Source of the DNA: Bacteroidales bacterium
GTDB lineage: Bacteria > Bacteroidota > Bacteroidia > Bacteroidales > UBA7960
NCBI GenBank assembly: GCA_007125275.1
Contig: SLDN01000042.1
Span: forward strand, 1 to 6,075
Direction: 5' to 3'
DNA length: 6,075 nucleotides
Shown here: positions 4,087 to 6,075 of the stretch, piece by piece
How positions within the stretch are numbered: the first letter of the stretch is position 1
Layout of the letters: the number at the start of each line of letters is the position of its first letter
The notes under the pieces: model-generated
Told to the model about the DNA's origin: nothing
Database searches by the model: none
The model's input: the letters and a program-made list of their open reading frames with translations, nothing else
Made by a program: the position numbers and the translations under genes

Positions 4087-5616
4087 ATGAACAAGCCGAT
4101 ATTAAAACACAGTGAGCAATCCAACCAGCCGGAGGCGATCAAGCTATCGTTTCGCAAGCTGATGGAGCCTTTGCTCGTCTTGTTTAACAAAGCGGCTGGC
4201 AAGGTGCTTACAGACAAGCATTTTTACATTGCCTACAGCATTCCGGGTGGCGTATACGGTTTTTTTGATGATCATGCAGTCAGCAAACTTGAACTGGATG
4301 CCATATCTCTTGCCATCAGGCAAATGATTGAAAACAAAGAAAAGATCAGGCATGAGAAACTTTCCACCGGGAAATTGCTGAAATATTTTGACAACCACAA
4401 CCGGCCAGACATATTGCACCTCATCCACTCCAAAACACCACACATTGAGTCTGAAGGCTTTCCCCTGGCACATTTAAACGGGTTTGGAGAGTTTTTTCCC
4501 AACTATATCAACGAAGATTACGAGCGTTTGCAGCACTTCAGGCTGATGCCTTTTGGCAAGGGTTTTTTCCTGATTGCCGATCCTGTTTTTTTTGAACGGG
4601 TAATGCCTGCAGAAACCATACAGAGCAAATACTTCAAAGGTTTCGAGGAAACAGAAGAGACGATGAAGCATCTTGGCATTGCAAGCTTTGCCGAGCTCAA
4701 TGACATTATTTCCGGCGGCAGGCTGCCGGAGTTCATCAAACTGTCGGAGGCCTGGCAAGCCCGGCGTATTTCGCGGATCGCCGATGCTATTTTATCCCAC
4801 GAAAACAGCCCTCGCGTGATTTTCCTGGCCGGGCCAACTTCATCGGGCAAAACCACCTCAGCCAAACGGCTCGCAATCGAGCTGAGGGTAATGAAAAAGC
4901 AAGTCCAAATATTGTCACTTGACAATTATTACCTCCCGCACAGCAAGATCCCTGATGACCCAATCACGGGAATGAAGAACTTTGAACTGATTTCGGCCCT
5001 TGACCTCAAACTCTTCAGACAAAACATCAATGACTTGCTTGCCGGCAAGGCTGTCAAGCTGCCCAGATATCATTTTGACGGCAAGGGGGCCATCTCCGAA
5101 AAAACAGCGACAGAGATCACCAAAGACACTTATCTCATCGTAGAAGGCATCCACGGCCTGAACCCCGAACTCTGGCATGACGTCATGGACGTTGACTCCT
5201 TCAGGCTCTACGTTTCAGCACTGAGCACACTCAACATCCACGACCACCTGCCGCTCTCAACATCCGATAACCGATTGATGCGCCGGATGATCAGGGACCA
5301 GCTGTTCAGAGGCTATGGCTTCAATGAAACCATAAGCCGGTGGCCCGACATCATGCAGAACGAATATCAAAGCATATTTCCTTACCAGGAAAGCGCACAC
5401 GCGATCTTTAACTCCGCCCTGGTCTATGAACCGGCAGTGTTTGCACACTATGCACCACATATCATACAAACACAAAACAGCGGTAATGAGCTGATAAGCG
5501 AAGAGGCCAAACGCATCATCCGCATCCTTTCATTGCTTATCCCAATCGACCCCGTCGACATCCCCCCTACCTCAATTCTTCGCGAATTCATCGGTGGCAG
5601 CAGCTTTAATTACTAA
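4087..5616 (+). CDS. Nucleoside (uridine-type) kinase, lacking the N-terminal TGS domain
   Basis: This 509-residue protein has a C-terminal P-loop kinase of the uridine kinase/phosphoribulokinase family, with Walker A GPTSSGKTT (249-257), the SLDNYY motif with catalytic-type D279, PRYHF (326-330), Walker B-like LIVEGIHGLN (350-359), an arginine-rich DNRLMRRMIRDQLFRG segment (394-409) and the signature end IPPTSILREFIGGSSFNY. Residues about 20-210 resemble the ThrRS-like accessory domain found in these long Bacteroidota kinases. Family members usually begin with a TGS domain of about 60 residues; none is present here, and an in-frame TAA 15 bp upstream excludes a longer start. The expected reaction is NTP-dependent phosphorylation of uridine or a related nucleoside in salvage, in the cytoplasm. 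PRYHF has His where uridine kinases have Asp (PxYDF), so substrate choice is uncertain. It has its own -7 element, and the FadL-type gene follows after 111 bp. Confidence 0.9.
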   Translation: MNKPILKHSEQSNQPEAIKLSFRKLMEPLLVLFNKAAGKVLTDKHFYIAYSIPGGVYGFFDDHAVSKLELDAISLAIRQMIENKEKIRHEKLSTGKLLKYFDNHNRPDILHLIHSKTPHIESEGFPLAHLNGFGEFFPNYINEDYERLQHFRLMPFGKGFFLIADPVFFERVMPAETIQSKYFKGFEETEETMKHLGIASFAELNDIISGGRLPEFIKLSEAWQARRISRIADAILSHENSPRVIFLAGPTSSGKTTSAKRLAIELRVMKKQVQILSLDNYYLPHSKIPDDPITGMKNFELISALDLKLFRQNINDLLAGKAVKLPRYHFDGKGAISEKTATEITKDTYLIVEGIHGLNPELWHDVMDVDSFRLYVSALSTLNIHDHLPLSTSDNRLMRRMIRDQLFRGYGFNETISRWPDIMQNEYQSIFPYQESAHAIFNSALVYEPAVFAHYAPHIIQTQNSGNELISEEAKRIIRILSLLIPIDPVDIPPTSILREFIGGSSFNY

Positions 5617-5652
5617 AAACCCAAAAATTAGCTATAAACGTATGTTTAAGGA

Positions 5653-5668
5653 ATGAAAAATATTTCAT
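5653..5668. repeat. Inverted repeat between the kinase and FadL-type genes
   Basis: ATGAAA (5653-5658) and TTTCAT (5663-5668) flank AATA. The inner 14 bases TGAAAAATATTTCA differ at one position from TGAAACATATTTCA at 1939-1952, the centre of the large repeat before the thioredoxin. The stem is A/T-rich with no following U-run, so it is not called a terminator. Confidence 0.35.
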
Positions 5669-5711
5669 ATCTTGTGCCACTTTTTGCAATTCCTTGTTTA
5701 TTCATCATACC

Positions 5712-5719
5712 TTAAAAAG
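5712..5719 (+). promoter_or_regulatory. A-rich translation-initiation element, FadL-type gene
   Basis: TTAAAAAG begins 16 nt before the ATG at 5728, with no Shine-Dalgarno sequence. The same nine bases CTTAAAAAG occupy the same position before the nucleoside kinase. This supports 5728 as the start. Confidence 0.4.
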
Positions 5720-5727
5720 CAGTGTTT

Positions 5728-6075
5728 ATGAAAAAACCAATGATTACTATCCTAATGGTAGTTTCAGTTGCAGCCTTTGCTGTGGCCGGGGGTTACCAGG
5801 TAAGTCTGCACGGGCAAAAACAGATTGGGATGGGGCTGATCGGCACCTCACTCAACCTGGATGCCAGCGCGGCATTCTATAACCCGGCAGGACTCGCTCT
5901 CATGCCTGATCAAATCAGTATTATGGCGGGTGCCAGCGGCATTTTTGGCAGTACCGCCTTTCAGGCACCGAGCCCGTCTGTTTACCAGGCACATACAGAC
6001 AACCCCATGGGGACTCCCTTCTATTTTTATGCCGCCGGGATGATCACCGACAAGCTGGCCGCCGGACTTGCCGTC
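5728..6075 (+). CDS. FadL/OmpP1-family outer-membrane transport protein (5' part)
   Basis: The frame is open from ATG 5728 to the window edge (116 codons, 3' end missing). Residues 1-20 form a signal peptide: MKK, a hydrophobic core, and AVA before G21 as the likely cleavage site. The mature start GGYQVSLHGQKQIGMGLIGT, followed by SLNLDASAAFYNPAGLALM, is characteristic of FadL/TodX/OmpP1 proteins. NPAG (52-55) contains the conserved NPA turn of the N-terminal hatch. These are 14-stranded outer-membrane barrels that let long-chain fatty acids or other hydrophobic compounds diffuse in; the ligand cannot be predicted here. The barrel strands begin with segments such as PFYFYAAGMITDKLAAGLAV. The gene lies 111 bp after the nucleoside kinase on the same strand; no strong -7 element was found in the gap. 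Confidence 0.85.
   Translation, partial: MKKPMITILMVVSVAAFAVAGGYQVSLHGQKQIGMGLIGTSLNLDASAAFYNPAGLALMPDQISIMAGASGIFGSTAFQAPSPSVYQAHTDNPMGTPFYFYAAGMITDKLAAGLAV

Noticed and set aside
5635..5648. TAAAC/GTTTA hairpin just after the nucleoside kinase stop, as a terminator
   Set aside because: Only 5 A/T-rich pairs and no following U-run.
5694..6043. Two short plus-strand frames overlapping the FadL-type gene
   Set aside because: They run in other frames of the FadL-type gene, which has a signal peptide and NPAG motif in frame from 5728.

Overview
The window looks like a chromosomal segment from a member of the Bacteroidota. Four things point there. TAnnTTTG-type -7 promoter elements lie upstream of several genes and Shine-Dalgarno sequences are largely absent. 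A Tgt-like C-terminus is followed directly by an LptF/LptG permease. The nucleoside kinase ends in IPPTSILREFIGGSSFNY, as Bacteroidota homologues do. The last gene begins like a Bacteroidota FadL/OmpP1 protein. I see no mobile element, CRISPR array, tRNA or rRNA.

Layout. Positions 1-93 hold the last 30 codons of a probable tgt gene (+). A 359-residue LptF/LptG-family permease follows at 171-1250 (+), behind its own -7 element. It converges, with only 4 bp between stop codons, on a minus-strand thiol-redox cluster. In transcription order this cluster is a membrane-anchored thioredoxin-fold protein with a CPPC site (2484-2029), a cytoplasmic thioredoxin with a CAPC site (1913-1557), and an 87-residue two-helix membrane protein with two cysteines in its short loop (1518-1255). 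A perfect 30-bp inverted repeat sits just before the cytoplasmic thioredoxin start. Upstream, also on the minus strand, is a dihydroorotate-dehydrogenase-like flavoprotein (3777-2791) that lacks the usual catalytic cysteine. A 309-bp divergent intergenic region separates it from a nucleoside (uridine-type) kinase (4087-5616, +) that lacks the N-terminal TGS domain expected for the family. The window ends inside a FadL-type outer-membrane protein gene (5728 to beyond 6075, +).

Functionally this is mostly housekeeping and envelope content: tRNA modification, LPS export, thiol redox, a flavin oxidoreductase, nucleoside salvage and hydrophobic-compound uptake. The least understood part is the redox cluster, where thioredoxin folds predicted on both sides of the inner membrane sit beside a tiny two-cysteine membrane protein. 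Short palindromes occur in most of the promoter or leader regions, and two intergenic sites share a 14-bp core. These may be operators, but that is inference from sequence symmetry only.
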